Below, one piece after another: positions 9,029 through 17,980 of a stretch of 64,000 bases of DNA. Each line of letters starts with the position of its first letter. Positions within the stretch are counted from its first letter, which is position 1. The translations under genes were made by a program, and so were the position numbers. The notes beneath the pieces were generated by a model. It was not told where the DNA came from. It saw only the letters and a list, made by a program, of their open reading frames with translations, and made no database searches. The DNA lies in contig JAHJIJ010000019.1 in the NCBI GenBank assembly GCA_018823325.1, positions 1-64,000 on the forward strand, given 5' to 3'. This DNA is from Alphaproteobacteria bacterium (lineage in GTDB: Bacteria; Pseudomonadota; Alphaproteobacteria; Sphingomonadales; Sphingomonadaceae).

Positions 9029-11143
9029 ATGGAAACGAGCCGGCGATCAGTCATCAAGCTCGCAGCGGCGTCCGGACTGGCGTTCGCGCTGAGCGAAGGG
9101 CGGGCGCGAGCGGTAGCGGCGCGTCGGCTTGGGTCCGGCTTTCAACCAATACCGTGCTTCCAGCTGCATGCAGATGGACGTGCGACCCTTTTCCTGGGCC
9201 TTAGCGAAATGGGGCAGGGCGTGACCACGATGGCGGCCATGCTGGTGGCTGAGGAGCTGGATCTCCCGCTGGATCGGATCACCGTCGAGCAGGCCCAGGC
9301 TGATCCCGAACGGTTCGGCATTGGCGGTCGGCAGGCGACCGGCGGTTCTACCTCCGCGCGCTTAGCCTGGGAGCCGTTGCGTCAGGTCGGCGCGACGGCC
9401 CGCGCCATGCTGCTCGACGCGGCGGCACGCCAGCTCGAGGTGCCGAGGAAGCAGCTCGAGACGACTGGGGGTGTCGTACGCCATCCGCCGACCGGCAGGC
9501 AGGCGCACTATGGCGATCTCGTACAGGTGGCTTCCTTGATGGTAGTCCCGCAATCAGTCAGCCTCAAGACGCCGACGGGTTACCGCATTATCGGCCGGGA
9601 CGCCCACCGCGTAGACGGCGCTGCGATCGCGAATGGCAGCATCCGCTACGGGATTGACGTCAAGGTGCCGCACATGAAGGTCGCCGCGATCGTGACCTGT
9701 CCGGAGGTCGGCGGCCGCCTCCTTGCGCTTGATGAAGCGGCGGCGCTGCAGCTGCCGGGCGTCGTTGCCGTGGTGATGCTGGACGATGCCTTTGCCGTGG
9801 TTGCGGAGCAGTCCTGGACAGCGCTGAGTGCCGCGAGATCGGTGAAGGCGCAATGGTCGAAGGGCGTCGCCGTTCAAAGCCAGGCCGATGTGGTGCAAGG
9901 CCTTGAGGCCGCACTGCAAGCGCCCGGCGCAATGGCCTTTTCCAGCGGTGACGCCCAAGCCGTGCTGGCGGCGGATGACCAGCGGATCAGCGCCACCTAC
10001 AGCCAATCCTTCCTTGCCCATGCTCCCATCGAGCCGCTGAACTGCACGGCGCACATCACGGCAGACAGGTGCGAAATCTGGACTGGCACGCAGGTGCCGG
10101 GGCCGGCACGTGAGGCCGTCGCGCAAAAGCTAGGCCTGCCTCTCGAGCAGGTGGTGCTCCACAATTTCCCCATCGGCGGCACATTTGGGCGGCGGTTGGA
10201 CAACGACTTCGTTCTTCGCGCCGTCGATGTCGCCCGGAGGGTTCCGTGGCCGGTCAAACTGCTCTGGAGCAGGGAGGAGGACTTCCGGCAGGATTTCTTT
10301 CGTCCCGCCTATCTGGACCGGCTCACAGCAAGCCTCGATGGGAGTAACAAGCCCGTAGGCTGGTCGCATCAGATTGCCGGCTCTTCCGTCTTCGCGCGCG
10401 TGGACGCGCGCATGTTCAAGGATGGCGTGGATCTGGGAGCGATCCAGTCCGCGATCGACATGCCCTATGCGCTGCCGATCCGCGACCTGTCCTATCATCG
10501 TGCCGAATGCGGCGTGCGCACCGGGTCATGGCGCGGTGTCGGGCGTGCGCGCACCCTTTTTCCGTTGGAGAGCTTCGTTGACGAGCTGGCTCATGCGGCG
10601 GGGATTGACCCCATTGATTATCGTAGGGCGCTGATCGATCAGCCGAGGTTGCGTCATGTGCTGGATGTCGCCGCCGAGCGGGCAGGGTGGAACGAGGCTC
10701 TGCCGGCCGGGGAAGGGCGCGGTGTCTCGGTGCTCTGGGGCTTTGGGAGCTTTGTGGCGCAAATCGTTCATGTGGCCATGCTGCCCGAGACGCCGCTGCG
10801 CATCAGGCGCATTGTCGCCGTCATCGATTGCGGGCGGCCGATCAATCCGGACGGCATTCGCGCGCAGATGGAGGGCGGCATCCTCTTTGGCCTGTCCGCC
10901 GCGCTCGGGGAGGCTGCACGGGTAGAGAAGGGGCGCATGGCCGCCACGAGCTTCGCCAATTACCGGCTCCTGCGCATCAATGCCGCACCGCCGGTTGAGG
11001 TGCACATCGTGGCAAGTGAGGAGGAACCGCGCGGCGTGGGCGAATCCGGCGTGCCGGGCATCGCGCCGGCGCTTGCCAATGCGATCTTTGCGGCGAGCGG
11101 CCGGCGCATCAGGGCGCTGCCGCTATCCGGGAGCGGGCTGTAG
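9029..11143 (+). CDS. molybdenum hydroxylase large subunit (IorB-like), Tat exported
   Basis: A protein of about 704 residues starting METSRRSVIKLAAASG, a twin-arginine signal, so it is folded with cofactor and exported. It belongs to the xanthine-dehydrogenase/aldehyde-oxidase superfamily, close to the isoquinoline 1-oxidoreductase beta subunit: GLSEMGQGVTTMAAMLVAEE, QATGGSTS, FPIGGTFGRR, CGVRTGSWRGVGRA, and the catalytic-Glu motif GVGESGVPGIAPALANAI. Such enzymes hydroxylate N-heterocycles or oxidise aldehydes with water as oxygen donor. Odd: the small [2Fe-2S] partner (IorA type) normally adjacent is not in this window. GTG at 9017 is also in frame but ATG 9029 is preferred because it gives a standard Tat peptide. 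The next gene follows by three bases. Confidence 0.85.
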   Translation: METSRRSVIKLAAASGLAFALSEGRARAVAARRLGSGFQPIPCFQLHADGRATLFLGLSEMGQGVTTMAAMLVAEELDLPLDRITVEQAQADPERFGIGGRQATGGSTSARLAWEPLRQVGATARAMLLDAAARQLEVPRKQLETTGGVVRHPPTGRQAHYGDLVQVASLMVVPQSVSLKTPTGYRIIGRDAHRVDGAAIANGSIRYGIDVKVPHMKVAAIVTCPEVGGRLLALDEAAALQLPGVVAVVMLDDAFAVVAEQSWTALSAARSVKAQWSKGVAVQSQADVVQGLEAALQAPGAMAFSSGDAQAVLAADDQRISATYSQSFLAHAPIEPLNCTAHITADRCEIWTGTQVPGPAREAVAQKLGLPLEQVVLHNFPIGGTFGRRLDNDFVLRAVDVARRVPWPVKLLWSREEDFRQDFFRPAYLDRLTASLDGSNKPVGWSHQIAGSSVFARVDARMFKDGVDLGAIQSAIDMPYALPIRDLSYHRAECGVRTGSWRGVGRARTLFPLESFVDELAHAAGIDPIDYRRALIDQPRLRHVLDVAAERAGWNEALPAGEGRGVSVLWGFGSFVAQIVHVAMLPETPLRIRRIVAVIDCGRPINPDGIRAQMEGGILFGLSAALGEAARVEKGRMAATSFANYRLLRINAAPPVEVHIVASEEEPRGVGESGVPGIAPALANAIFAASGRRIRALPLSGSGL

Positions 11144-11146
11144 GTT

Positions 11147-13249
11147 ATGGCGATGGGGGGACGGTTGAGCGGCATTCTGGGCAGAGCGCTTCTGGCGATC
11201 ATGGCGGCGTCGTTGCTGGCGGCGTGCAGCAAGGCGCCGAACATTCACGCGCAACTGGTCGACGACGCCAGCATCGGCGACGCTGCGCTTGCCGGAGACT
11301 GGCTGAGCCACGGGCGGACCCATGCCGAGGATCGGTTCAGCCCACTCGATCAGATCAATCGCGAGAGCGTCGCGCGTCTTGGGCTCGCCTGGTCGCTGGA
11401 CCTGCCTTCCAAGGGCGCTATGGAAGCAACGCCGCTGGTCTGGAACGGGATCATCTACACGACCGGGAGCTGGGGCGTCGTCTATGCCGTGGATGCCCGC
11501 ACCGGCAAGCAGATCTGGTCCTATGATCCCCAGGCGCAGGGCCGCGCTGCCGAGGCGATCGTGTGGGATCGCAACCGCGGCGTCGCGCTGTGGAATGGAA
11601 AGGTCTATGTGGCGCTGGTCGATGGTCGCCTGATCGCTCTGGACGCCCGGACGGGTGCGGAAGTCTGGACCGCACAAACCTTCGATCGCAAGCTGCCGTT
11701 GTCGATCACCGGCGCGCCGCGCGTTTTCGGCGGAAAGGTCATCATTGGCAATGCAGGTGGCGATGTCGGCACCCGGGGCTTCGTCTCGGCTTACGATGCG
11801 GAGACCGGCAAGCAGGCGTGGAAATTCTATCTGGTGCCCGGCAACCCCGCCGACGGCTTCGAGAGCGACGCGATGCGGATGGCCGCTGCGACGTGGACCG
11901 GCGAGTGGTGGAAGATGGGCGGGGGTGGCAATCCCTGGAATGCCTTTTCCTACGATCCCGCCTTGCGCATGGTCTATGTGGCAACGGGCAATGGCGGGCC
12001 CTGGAACCAGCATGTCCGCAGCCCTGGCGGCGGCGATAATCTGTTCCTGGCCTCGGTGGTCGCCCTGAATGTCGATACCGGCGACTATATCTGGCACTAT
12101 CAGGAGACACCGGGCGACAGCTGGGACTTCGCCTCGGCCATGGACATGATCCTGACCGACCTGCCGATCAATGGTCAGGTCCGGCAGGTGCTGATGCATG
12201 CGCCGAAGAACGGCTTCTTCTACGTGCTGGATCGCAAGACCGGAGAATTGCTCTCGGCCGAGAAGATCGTGCCCGTCACCTGGGCGAGCCATGTCGATCT
12301 CAAGACCGGGCGACCGGTGGAGGCGCCGAACATCCGCTATGATGATGGACCGGCTGTGATCGCGCCCACAGGCGCCGGCGCGCACAATTGGCAGCCCATG
12401 TCCTACGATCCGGGACGGCAGACCGTTTTCATTCCCTATCAGATCAACAGCGCCACCTATCAGGACGCGCCAGATCTCGCCTCCTATCGCTTCGTGGCAG
12501 GAAAGTTCGATCGTTCGGCACGACTGAGCCCGGCCGGGCCTTCCAGCACGGGCCTGCTGGCTTGGGGTCCTGTCGGCCAGCGCGAGAAATGGCGGACCGT
12601 GGACCCGACCCCGATCATCGGCGGCACCATGACGAGTGCCGGCGGGCTCGTATTCTATGGGCGCCCTGATGGTCAGTTCATTGCTGTGGATGCCGATACA
12701 GGCAAGGCGGTGTGGCAGCGCTATGTCGGTGGCGGCATCGTCGCGCCGCCCGTTTCCTTTGCGGTCGATGGCAAGCAATATGTCGCGGTGCTGACCGGGG
12801 TCGGCGGTGGTGCGGCCAACGCCGGTGGCCCGATCATGGCCAGCTATGGCTGGCGGTACGGAGAAGGCCGGCGGCTCCTGGTGTTCACGCTGGACGGCGA
12901 CGCGCCCGTGCCTGCAGCACCGGAGGCCGACGCGCGTGTCATTCGTCCACCGATTGCCGTCAACCGGCCTTCCGAGCGGCGCGGCATGGCACTCTACGGT
13001 GACTATTGTGCGATCTGTCATGGGGGACAGGCGGTCAACGGCGGCACCACGCCGGATCTGCGTGCTTCTTCGCCGGAGGTTATCGACATGCTGCCTCAGA
13101 TATTGATCCAGGGTGCGTTGGCACCCGCGGGTATGCCGAGCTTCGCGCATGTGATGACCGAGGCGGAGGCGCGCGACATCTCGGCCTATCTCAAAGCGCA
13201 AAGTTTCAAGACCTCCAGCCCTGTGAAGCGCTCTTCATCCTCGCGCTGA
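11147..13249 (+). CDS. PQQ-dependent quinohemoprotein dehydrogenase, lipoprotein
   Basis: A 700-residue PQQ beta-propeller dehydrogenase fused to a C-terminal cytochrome c domain (CAICH at residues 621-625). Tryptophan-docking repeats recur (DARTGKQIWSYD, DARTGAEVWTAQ, DADTGKAVWQRY), and GDSWDF contains the Asp expected as catalytic base. The N-terminus ends in LLAAC, a lipobox, so the enzyme is probably a membrane-tethered periplasmic lipoprotein. It would oxidise a primary alcohol or aldehyde and pass electrons through its own heme. Odd: type II alcohol dehydrogenases carry two adjacent Cys just before the NRGVA(L/V)WNGKVY segment; here the aligned positions are Ile-Val, so the vicinal disulfide ring is absent. 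It is the last gene of the forward block. Confidence 0.9.
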   Translation: MAMGGRLSGILGRALLAIMAASLLAACSKAPNIHAQLVDDASIGDAALAGDWLSHGRTHAEDRFSPLDQINRESVARLGLAWSLDLPSKGAMEATPLVWNGIIYTTGSWGVVYAVDARTGKQIWSYDPQAQGRAAEAIVWDRNRGVALWNGKVYVALVDGRLIALDARTGAEVWTAQTFDRKLPLSITGAPRVFGGKVIIGNAGGDVGTRGFVSAYDAETGKQAWKFYLVPGNPADGFESDAMRMAAATWTGEWWKMGGGGNPWNAFSYDPALRMVYVATGNGGPWNQHVRSPGGGDNLFLASVVALNVDTGDYIWHYQETPGDSWDFASAMDMILTDLPINGQVRQVLMHAPKNGFFYVLDRKTGELLSAEKIVPVTWASHVDLKTGRPVEAPNIRYDDGPAVIAPTGAGAHNWQPMSYDPGRQTVFIPYQINSATYQDAPDLASYRFVAGKFDRSARLSPAGPSSTGLLAWGPVGQREKWRTVDPTPIIGGTMTSAGGLVFYGRPDGQFIAVDADTGKAVWQRYVGGGIVAPPVSFAVDGKQYVAVLTGVGGGAANAGGPIMASYGWRYGEGRRLLVFTLDGDAPVPAAPEADARVIRPPIAVNRPSERRGMALYGDYCAICHGGQAVNGGTTPDLRASSPEVIDMLPQILIQGALAPAGMPSFAHVMTEAEARDISAYLKAQSFKTSSPVKRSSSSR

Positions 13250-13660
13250 TCCGAAGGATCTGGACGTTCTGATCACGAGGCAATGCTCCCCATTCACAGG
13301 CGGGAGCTCCTGTTATCTCTCTGCAATCGAAACTCGCGGGTTGTCGACAAGTGACGAGTTCGATCCAGCGCTGATTGACTTATTCAGGCGCGGCGGCGCG
13401 GTAGATGATATCGGAGCATCCGCCCTACACAACACTGCCATTGGGGGCCGCCTTTTGGCGTTCAGGCGCGTAGGAGATGACCTGCAATCAATGATTTCAG
13501 ACGCTCGTGAACAAAGGTTGGTTTTGGGAAGGCGCATAAGGCTTTGTGAATTTCAACTGCGTCGGCGTGAGGTGGCATGAACCCGTTTGACCGCAAGCCG
13601 CGGGAGGCCAATCGGCAGGAAGTGCTCTAATTTCCCAGCTCCACCAAGGAGAGCTAGAGA
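13250..13660. other. 411-base gap without supported gene
   Basis: A 79-codon forward frame from a TTG at 13341 and a 74-codon reverse frame at 13537-13313 are present, but neither has a convincing ribosome site or recognisable domain and both look like noise or the remains of a lost gene. AAGGAGAGCTAGAG before 13661 is the ribosome site of the SDR gene. Confidence 0.5.
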
Positions 13661-14413
13661 ATGATGCTACTGAGCGGCAAGGTCGCCATCATCACAGGCG
13701 CGAGTTCAGGGATCGGCAGGGCAGCCGCAATGCTGTTCGCCGCCAACGGCGCCGCCGTGGTGCTCGTCGCCCGTCGACGGGGACTGCTGGACCAATTGGT
13801 AGATGAGATCGAACAGCGCGGCGGGCGAGCGCTTGCGATAGTGGGTGACGTGGCAGATGAACAGACGCATGGGGAGGCTGTTGCTGCTGCGCGATCAACG
13901 TTCGGCGGCCTGCACATTGCCTTCAACAACGCCGGTCTCGTTGGAACCATGAAGCCGTTGACGGAGATCGAGCCGCGGCAATGGTCGGAAGTGCTGGCGG
14001 TGAACTTGACCGCATCCTTCCTCGCTGCCCGAGTACAAATACCTTGCATGCTGGAGCAGGGAGGAGGCGCCCTGGTTTTTACCAGCAGCTTTGTCGGAAA
14101 CAGCGTTGGATTACCGGGCATGAGCGCTTATGCAGCAGCCAAAGGGGGGCTCATGGGCTTGGTCCGCGGCATAGTGGCAGACTATGGCGCGTCAGGGGTC
14201 CGCGCAAACGCCCTTCTCCCAGGTGGGACCGCGACCGAGATGGCCGGCGACGTTGATCAGCGAAAATGGGCTGCCAGTCTTCATGCCATGAAGCGGATCG
14301 CTGAACCGAAAGAAATAGCGCAAGCAGCGCTGTTCCTCGTGAGTGATATGGCAAGTTTCGTCACGGGGTCGGCCTTGTGGGCCGATGGCGGCAATGCCGC
14401 CGTAAAACTCTAG
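13661..14413 (+). CDS. SDR family NAD(P)-dependent oxidoreductase
   Basis: A 250-residue classical short-chain dehydrogenase. TGASSGIG near residue 13 binds the nucleotide, FNNAG is at about residue 88, the catalytic serine lies in FTSSFVGN, and Tyr-x3-Lys is in SAYAAAKGG. The C-terminus SALWADGGNAAVKL is typical of FabG-like or 3-alpha/glucose-dehydrogenase-like enzymes. It would oxidise or reduce a secondary alcohol/ketone in the cytoplasm. A strong AAGGAGAG site precedes the ATG pair at 13661. It stands alone on the forward strand between two blocks, so its pathway cannot be told from position. Confidence 0.9.
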   Translation: MMLLSGKVAIITGASSGIGRAAAMLFAANGAAVVLVARRRGLLDQLVDEIEQRGGRALAIVGDVADEQTHGEAVAAARSTFGGLHIAFNNAGLVGTMKPLTEIEPRQWSEVLAVNLTASFLAARVQIPCMLEQGGGALVFTSSFVGNSVGLPGMSAYAAAKGGLMGLVRGIVADYGASGVRANALLPGGTATEMAGDVDQRKWAASLHAMKRIAEPKEIAQAALFLVSDMASFVTGSALWADGGNAAVKL

Positions 14414-14490
14414 TGGTCTCGGTGCTCGTTGGCTTTCGAGGTGGAGGAACGTGAATGTTAGGCACGCTTTTACCGGTCCATATCACTCGG

Positions 14491-14510
14491 GAACGACGGC
14501 TATGTTGGCG
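14491..14510 (+). repeat. intergenic GAAYGTCSGCT-type short repeat, copy 2
   Basis: GAACGACGGCTATGTTGGCG lies in the gap between the convergent SDR and thioredoxin-reductase-like genes. It differs from the copy at 29874 at only three of 20 positions. Confidence 0.45.
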
Positions 14511-14567
14511 TCTGCTGAAGTTCCCTCATACCCGGCCGAGCCGGTCAATGGTCTATATGTTGATACA

Positions 14568-15491
14568 TCAGGCCGTGCCTACAGCGCTCTGTGTCTTTAT
14601 TAGCCGCCATGCTGACTGCGCTGCTTGGGCGCCGTCTCCCAAAGCATTCGAGATCAGTCCCGGGAAACCGGAACGGACGTCGCCCGCCGCAAAGCAACCC
14701 GGGACAGAGGCCTGCATGTCAGAACCGGTCACCACCCGTCTGTCGCTGTCCAGTCTGAGGAGGGCTTGGACGAAGTCGGTGTTCGGCGTCTGACCGATGT
14801 ATGGGAAGACGGCGGCGGCGGGTATGCTGACTCCATCGTCGAGCATGACCGATGCAAGCTCCGTATCGCCCTCAATCGCCTCAACCCTTCTGCCGGCAAG
14901 GATCGAAATATTTGGTAGCGCTTCGACGCGCCTCACCTGAGGACTGCGCGCCGTGGGCCGAGGTCCTTGATGGATGATGGTGAGCGTCGCTGCATGCTCA
15001 GCGAGCAACGCGGCTTCATCAAAGGCAGAATCACCCCCGCCGACAATCACCATGTCCTTGCCGCGAAAGAAGGGGCCATCACAGGAAGCACAGTGAGACA
15101 CGCCGCGGCCGAGGAAAGTTGCTTCTCCTGGCACGCCCAACGCCTTGCGATGCGAACCCGTCGCCAGGATAACCGTTTTTGAACGCAGTGCCGTTTCTGC
15201 GCAACGAATGCTGAATTGGCCATCCATCGGCGAAACAGCCTCGACAGTGTCGACAAGGAAGCTGGCGCCGGCGTTCTCCGCCTGAAACTGCAGAGCCGGG
15301 CCGAGTTCATATCCTGCTACGCCGTCCGGAAAGCCGGGCGCGTTCATGATGCGGTCCACGGTCGCAATCTGCCCGCCTGCGGCCAAATGTTCGATGATGA
15401 CCGTCTCCAGCCCCCATTCCGCCGCAGTGGCCGCCGCAGTCAATCCAGCAACGCCCGCACCAATCACCACAAGGTCAACGGCTTCGTTCAT
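14568..15491 (-). CDS. thioredoxin-reductase-like FAD/NAD(P) oxidoreductase
   Basis: A protein of about 307 residues. The FAD-binding GxGxxG is at residues 11-16 (GAGVAG), the redox-active disulfide CASC is at 134-137 within VSHCASCDGP, the NAD(P) motif GGGDSA is at about 151, and the second FAD motif AAGDVR is near the C-terminus. This is the full layout of low-molecular-weight thioredoxin reductase (CAxC-D) and the related flavoproteins that reduce dedicated partner proteins. ATG 15491 follows GAAGGGCCCGCAG and lies 11 bases after the stop of the UGSC-family gene, so the two are one operon. I infer that it reduces the CSTC centre of that protein. Confidence 0.88.
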   Translation of the reverse strand: MNEAVDLVVIGAGVAGLTAAATAAEWGLETVIIEHLAAGGQIATVDRIMNAPGFPDGVAGYELGPALQFQAENAGASFLVDTVEAVSPMDGQFSIRCAETALRSKTVILATGSHRKALGVPGEATFLGRGVSHCASCDGPFFRGKDMVIVGGGDSAFDEAALLAEHAATLTIIHQGPRPTARSPQVRRVEALPNISILAGRRVEAIEGDTELASVMLDDGVSIPAAAVFPYIGQTPNTDFVQALLRLDSDRRVVTGSDMQASVPGCFAAGDVRSGFPGLISNALGDGAQAAQSAWRLIKTQSAVGTA

Positions 15492-15502
15492 CTGCGGGCC
15501 CT

Positions 15503-17176
15503 TCAGCGCCAGTCGTCGACCGACATGGTCGTGCGGTAGCCGGCACCCATGATCTGCCAATAGCCGTTGCTTTCGCCGCCGACGACAACGACATTGATGT
15601 CCTGCTCGTTGAACATCGGTACAAGCTCATCAGGCGCGGCTTTGAGCTTGGTCGCAGCTGGCTCGACACCTAGCGTGGCGTTGGGATAGATGTAGTTCTG
15701 TACCAGCTGCAGGTCCCAGTAGCGCCCGGCGGGCATCTGGGCGCTTTCGTAGGCAAAGCGGATCAATTTCTCCTTCGTGTCGAATCCACCGCGGTCGATG
15801 AACTGCCGAGCCGTGATCGGGTCGAGCAACAGCGTTGGTGGGCCGACGACGTCAGTGGCGCGGAGCATGTCCTGAACATGTTCGCGCCAGTAGGTCTCAC
15901 GCAGGCCCAGGCTGAACGTCGTCGTCCGGCCGCCGTAGAAGATGCTCACGGTGCTGTCCTCGCGATCATAGCCCTTCTGCACGTGCAGAGGCTCCCAAGG
16001 CGAGCGTTCCTCATTCTCCGCGAAGGTGAGGCTGTTGTAACTGTAGCCATTTCCGAGCGAGCCCATGTAGGTCTCCCCGGGGACGGAGCCGCCCTGCAGA
16101 TTCTGGGAAAGCAGGCCATAAGCGCGGCCGATGGTGGCATTGGCATGATTGTAGGGACCAAGGGCCCCGATTCCGCTGTTCATGTTGATCTGCTGACGGA
16201 TCGGACCGTTGACCACCACCATGGCCGCCCCGGAGCTCGACGTGCTGCTGCGGGCGCTGAGCCCGGAGGAGGCGATGGCAAGGACGACCGGGAAGTATTC
16301 GGGAAGACAACCTGCCATGACCGCGTTCACCGCCACCTTCTCGACGGTGTACTCCCAAAGGCCCCGGTTTGCCGTGGGCTGCATCCGGCCGACGATATCG
16401 TCCGGCTTGCGGCTGGTGTGCGCCAACATGGCGGCAACACGCTCCTCCGTCGGCAGGATGATCGGCAGCTTGTCCGTCCAGTTGTTGTTCAGGAAGAGCT
16501 TGTGGAGAGTCTCCTCGCTCGCCGCGTCCAGTAGCCTGGCTGTGCGTGCGAACTGGACGGCTTCCTCGTTGGTCGCCGCAATGCCCACGGTCAACGCGTC
16601 GATGACCTCGCGCATGAACGGCAAGCCCGTGACGGGGTCGTCGCCTTCGACATAAGCACGCAGCTGCTCCGCGCTCCGCCCCATGACAGGCTGGGGAACA
16701 AACGCACGCGGCGCCCGGTCGAGCCCGGCCATGCGGACCGTGGAACGCACCACGGCGGCGAACTTGTCTGTGTGGACCGAGACGGTTGGCAGCCCGTAGT
16801 CGCTTTCGAGTGTCACCGCATGCTTGGCGACGGCGGGTGCGCAGGTGCTGCAGTGGCCCACCCCGAAAATCACGGCGTCTGCTTCAGCCCTAGCGCGCGC
16901 CCACAATTCCGGATCGTCCCGACCATAATAGCCGGACATTGGAACCAAGTGAGTCTGAACGCTCGGCAGGTTCTCGTTCAGCCAGATTTCAATTTGCTCG
17001 AGCAGCCGCGTGGAGTCGTCGAATCGGCTGTCGATCAGGAAGATCGTTTTCTCCTGCAACGTGGGGAGTCGAGGAGCGAGGCTTTTTTTGGTCACGATGG
17101 GTGGATAACCCACGGGGTTGTGCGCGATCATGTGCGGTTGCCCGGTACGGACATTATCTGATGCGGCGATAGTCAT
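15503..17176 (-). CDS. UGSC family protein, cysteine form (CSTC)
   Basis: A 557-residue cytoplasmic protein. Residues about 44-200 resemble the UGSC domain, a thioredoxin-like family named for a selenocysteine-Gly-Ser-Cys motif; here FGVGHCSTCAPAV puts Cys109-Ser-Thr-Cys112 at that place, followed by GLPTVSVHTDKF and RAFVPQPVMGR, which are typical of the family. The C-terminal 300 residues contain MAGCLPEYFPVVLA and a Gly/Ser/Asn-rich segment, also known from long members. No catalysed reaction is established to my knowledge. ATG 17176 follows GGAGGATCAA; the upstream TTG at 17191 is rejected because that ribosome site would lie inside the gene. It is co-transcribed with the thioredoxin-reductase-like gene and divergent from a MarR gene, so a regulated thiol-redox reaction on a foreign compound is likely. 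Confidence 0.75.
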   Translation of the reverse strand: MTIAASDNVRTGQPHMIAHNPVGYPPIVTKKSLAPRLPTLQEKTIFLIDSRFDDSTRLLEQIEIWLNENLPSVQTHLVPMSGYYGRDDPELWARARAEADAVIFGVGHCSTCAPAVAKHAVTLESDYGLPTVSVHTDKFAAVVRSTVRMAGLDRAPRAFVPQPVMGRSAEQLRAYVEGDDPVTGLPFMREVIDALTVGIAATNEEAVQFARTARLLDAASEETLHKLFLNNNWTDKLPIILPTEERVAAMLAHTSRKPDDIVGRMQPTANRGLWEYTVEKVAVNAVMAGCLPEYFPVVLAIASSGLSARSSTSSSGAAMVVVNGPIRQQINMNSGIGALGPYNHANATIGRAYGLLSQNLQGGSVPGETYMGSLGNGYSYNSLTFAENEERSPWEPLHVQKGYDREDSTVSIFYGGRTTTFSLGLRETYWREHVQDMLRATDVVGPPTLLLDPITARQFIDRGGFDTKEKLIRFAYESAQMPAGRYWDLQLVQNYIYPNATLGVEPAATKLKAAPDELVPMFNEQDINVVVVGGESNGYWQIMGAGYRTTMSVDDWR

Positions 17177-17291
17177 TTGATCCTCCACCAACGACTTTCA
17201 GCCGTTTTTCCGATACATGCCCAGCCGATCCGGCCGAAGCGCTCAATTCACTTGCTGGGGATGAGGATAAGCAGGCAAATTTACTTTGCAA

Positions 17292-17306
17292 TACTAATTA
17301 TAAGTA
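17292..17306. promoter_or_regulatory. candidate MarR operator, UGSC/MarR intergenic region
   Basis: TACTAATTATAAGTA is an AT-rich imperfect palindrome (TACT/AGTA arms) between the divergent UGSC and MarR genes. Its 10-base core ACTAATTATA occurs again, on the opposite strand, at 17981-17990 on the other side of the MarR gene, just before the MFS gene. Shared sites on both flanks suggest one regulator controlling both transcripts. Confidence 0.45.
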
Positions 17307-17392
17307 ATACGATCCATACTGTCAGGTCACTTGCGGTTTTCGCCACCGATGCGATGGAGGGAACAATAGGGCGTTGCGGCAAGGCGGAGCAA

Positions 17393-17944
17393 ATGAAGGT
17401 ACCGAGAAGAGCGAATGTAGATCGGGCGGCCGAGGTGACGAGCGCGACGGGCGAGGCGTCTCCACCCAGCGCGCTTCCCCATTATGATCATTGGTATCAG
17501 GAAGGCTCGATCGAAGATCTGAGGTTCCGCTTCACCAGTCGTCTTCGTGAGGCGATGCGCACCATGCGCGTGATGCTCGAGGAGGAGCTGCGCGCCGAGG
17601 GCCAGACCCGTGCCTTGTGGGAAGCGCTGCTCGTGATCGTACTGTCGGGTGGCCATAGCACACAGAAATCGCTCGCCAACCGATTGCGAATCGAAGGGGC
17701 GACCCTCGTTCGCTTGCTCGATGCGCTGGAAGGGGATGGCCTCATCGAACGTGTAGCTGGCGTTGAGGATCGACGCTCCAAGATGATCAAGCCGACCCCC
17801 AAGGGGCTGGCGCTCGCCAAGCGTCTGGTTCAGCGTACGGACGAGGTACGTGCGCGCTTGCTCAATGGCTGGTCGGAAGCGGATCTCCATGCGGGGATCG
17901 CCATGCTCGAGAAGTTTGGATCCGCCATAACCCACGAAAAATGA
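17393..17944 (+). CDS. MarR family transcriptional regulator
   Basis: A regulator of about 183 residues. The winged helix is clear: HSTQKSLANRLRIEGATLVR, LLDALEGDGLIERVAG, and a VEDRRSKM wing, with flanking dimerisation helices (EAMRTMRVMLEEELRAEG; LAGI-free C-terminal helix). The frame is open back to 17177, but ATG 17393 has GGCGGAGC just upstream and removes an odd hydrophobic extension, so it is preferred; ATG 17354 is another option. It is divergent from the UGSC operon and precedes the MFS gene, and the same 10-mer flanks it on both sides, so it probably represses both. Confidence 0.85.
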   Translation: MKVPRRANVDRAAEVTSATGEASPPSALPHYDHWYQEGSIEDLRFRFTSRLREAMRTMRVMLEEELRAEGQTRALWEALLVIVLSGGHSTQKSLANRLRIEGATLVRLLDALEGDGLIERVAGVEDRRSKMIKPTPKGLALAKRLVQRTDEVRARLLNGWSEADLHAGIAMLEKFGSAITHEK

Positions 17945-17980
17945 TTGATTCCTATCAAGTGCAAGATGATTAGTTGCACA

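Noticed and set aside
11123-13201. Reverse-strand open frame of about 690 codons
   Set aside because: Antisense of the PQQ dehydrogenase, which has clear motifs in the forward frame.
13313-13580. Small frames on both strands in the gap before the SDR gene
   Set aside because: No ribosome site, domain or matching conserved length; kept only as a gap entry.
15503-17176. Selenocysteine (UGA) readthrough in the UGSC-family gene
   Set aside because: The motif positions are encoded by ordinary Cys codons and the frame contains no internal UGA.
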